A stretch of DNA of 64,000 nt from CALBTQ01 sp036725605 (GTDB lineage Bacteria; Lernaellota; Lernaellaia; Lernaellales; Lernaellaceae): the NCBI GenBank assembly GCA_036725605.1, contig DAIMDW010000011.1, positions 62,001-126,000 of the forward strand. The letters run 5' to 3'. Shown one piece after another: positions 62,886 to 64,000 of this stretch; position 1 is the stretch's first letter, and every line of letters starts with the position of its first letter. The notes under the pieces are model-generated. The model searched no databases. It had not been told where the DNA came from and saw only the letters and a list, made by a program, of their open reading frames with translations. A program made the translations under genes and the position numbers.

Positions 62886-63631
62886 TGCAAACGGCGTGGT
62901 CGATGGTGGGGGCGGCCGGCAAGGGCCTGCGGCAGACGCTGGCCAAGGTCAATCCGGACGTGTGGCGCGAGGCGTTGTTCACCACCGCGCAGGCCTACTC
63001 GTTGGTCCTGCCGCGGCGGGAAAAGGTGGTCGACCACGGCCCGGACGATTTCCTGCCCGTGATCCTGGTGCACGGCCTGGGCGGCAATCGCGGCGGCTGG
63101 CTGCCGTTGCGTTGGTACCTGCGCCTGATGGGGCATCGGCGGCTGTACGCCTTCGGCTACGAGGAGGGCGCGGTGGCCGAGTTGGCGGTGAGCCTGGCCG
63201 AGTTCATCGAGCAGGTGCGGCGCGAAACGGGGCAGGAGCGGGTGGACATCGTCGCCCATTCGCTGGGCGGGCTGGTGGCGCGCTACGTGATCCAGCGCCT
63301 CGGTTTCGGCCCGCACGTGCGCACGCTGATCACCATGGCCACCCCGCATCGCGGCACCTACGCCGCGCAATACGCCGACACGCCGATCACGCGCGAACTG
63401 CGCCCCGACAGCGCGTTGCTCGCCGACCTCAACGGCGACGATTGGCAGCGCTATCCCACCCGGATGGTGACCGTCTATTCCGACCGCGACGTTTATGTGG
63501 TGCCCGCCGAGCACATGGTGCATGCGCAGGCCGAGACGGTGCTGCTGCCGGGCATTTCGCATTCGCAGTACCTGGTTTCGCCGAAGGTGTTTCGCGTGGT
63601 GGCCGCGCGGCTGACGCCCCAGGAAACGTAA
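62885..63631 (+). CDS. triacylglycerol lipase/esterase-like alpha/beta hydrolase
   Basis: A 248-residue protein with VILVHGLGGNRGGW (oxyanion region), DIVAHSLGGLVARYVIQRL (nucleophile Ser in G-x-S-x-G-like AHSLGG), TMATPHRGT, a candidate Asp in YSDRDVYV and His in GISHSQYL. This matches bacterial lipases and PGAP1/LipA-like esterases. There is no clear signal peptide, so it may act in the cytoplasm or be exported by another route. The start overlaps the previous stop by one base. Confidence 0.88.
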   Translation: MQTAWSMVGAAGKGLRQTLAKVNPDVWREALFTTAQAYSLVLPRREKVVDHGPDDFLPVILVHGLGGNRGGWLPLRWYLRLMGHRRLYAFGYEEGAVAELAVSLAEFIEQVRRETGQERVDIVAHSLGGLVARYVIQRLGFGPHVRTLITMATPHRGTYAAQYADTPITRELRPDSALLADLNGDDWQRYPTRMVTVYSDRDVYVVPAEHMVHAQAETVLLPGISHSQYLVSPKVFRVVAARLTPQET

Positions 63632-63640
63632 TACAGGCGA

Positions 63641-64000
63641 TTAATGGGTCGTCGACGAGGCGAGGGATATTTCCGGTGACACGGTTTTTGTCGGAAAATG
63701 AACGATAACCATCCGGAGTTGGTTGACCATGTCGTAGGTGTCCAATTGCTGATTCAGATGTTTCCAGGATAACAACCGATGATCATTCGGTTGGATGCGG
63801 TAATGATCGAGCAGATATTGAGCGTAAAAATCGGCCGGCTGGCGTTCGAGCGAAAACACGAATTCGATGTGGATCGGCGCGGACTCCGGGACGCAGGAGT
63901 AAACGACCGGCCGTCCCAACAGGTGCAATCCGCACTTTAACATCTCTCGGAGATCGTAAATCATTTTATCGGGAGCCGTTTTGTGGCCGACGAATGTGGA
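63641..64000 (-). CDS. partial hypothetical protein (5' end beyond the window)
   Basis: The minus-strand frame stays open from the window edge to a TAA at 63641. An ATG at 63964 would give 107 residues, but no ribosome binding site precedes it and the 12 codons upstream to base 64000 contain no stop, so the real start may lie outside. The visible part (VFSLERQPADFYAQYLLDHY; LLSWKHLNQQLDTYDMVNQL) is helical and unrecognised. Convergent with the lipase gene. Confidence 0.45.
   Translation of the reverse strand, partial: STFVGHKTAPDKMIYDLREMLKCGLHLLGRPVVYSCVPESAPIHIEFVFSLERQPADFYAQYLLDHYRIQPNDHRLLSWKHLNQQLDTYDMVNQLRMVIVHFPTKTVSPEISLASSTTH

Noticed and set aside
62885..63631. Longer lipase frame beginning upstream inside the RHH gene
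   Set aside because: The family-matching part starts at ATG 62885 with TAATG coupling; the upstream extension is an out-of-frame reading of the RHH gene.

Overview
The window is about 64 kb of bacterial chromosome. It is GC-rich overall, with a visibly less GC-rich block from about 27.4 to 44 kb. I saw no rRNA, tRNA, CRISPR array, phage module or transposase. A Gram-negative cell is suggested by a TolC-type outer-membrane factor, an HlyD adaptor, RND-type exporters, a probable outer-membrane barrel and many type II signal peptides. The very many secreted or lipidated proteins with Asp/Thr 'DDDT' stalks, together with HEAT, kelch and propeller-like repeats, resemble predatory or surface-rich lineages of the former Deltaproteobacteria and neighbouring phyla. 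That placement is inference; no marker gene here proves it.

Layout. 0.2-8.0 kb (+): a stalked C45-type lipoprotein, a two-domain ThyX, transketolase, two Gfo/Idh/MocA-type proteins and an AIG2-like cyclotransferase. 8.0-9.2 kb (-): an MFS transporter. 9.3-17.6 kb (-): an envelope export operon read TolC, TetR, HlyD, ABC-2 permease, ABC-2 permease, HAE3/MMPL exporter, SecD-P1-like lipoprotein. It starts from a promoter whose -10 is overlapped by a near-perfect palindromic operator. It encodes no ATPase. 17.8-20.5 kb: an FPD-repeat protein, a 100-bp palindromic repeat, a DUF1566 lipoprotein, a methyltransferase and a small lipoprotein. 20.8-25.6 kb: a tandem pair of stalked repeat lipoproteins. 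25.7-27.4 kb: a GT-C-like membrane protein. 27.5-44.0 kb: four consecutive paralogous exported HEAT-repeat giants of about 1,340-1,390 residues each. 44.0-52.0 kb: stalked or secreted proteins, including an alpha/beta hydrolase, a protein with a C-terminal poly-Asp-GCCGC tail, two paralogous Cys-rich lipoproteins and a SUMF1-type lipoprotein. 52.1-56.7 kb (-): a membrane protein followed by an ArsR-controlled redox/permease operon. 56.8-61.3 kb (-): a barrel-like protein, a small lipoprotein, and two more exported proteins with stalks ending GCCGC or GCGC. 61.5-64 kb: an SGNH hydrolase, an RHH/zinc-ribbon protein, a lipase and a partial gene.

Main idea. Two mirror-image surface-anchoring layouts appear to be in use. 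Type II signal-peptide proteins carry the acidic stalk directly after the lipid-accepting Cys. Type I signal-peptide proteins carry the same kind of stalk at the C-terminus, followed by a terminal Gly-Cys cluster (GCCGC or GCGC). Both arrangements put an acidic spacer between a cysteine anchor point and the folded domain, so the C-terminal Cys cluster may be an undescribed sorting or anchoring signal. Because three independent proteins in the window share it, it is testable genome-wide.
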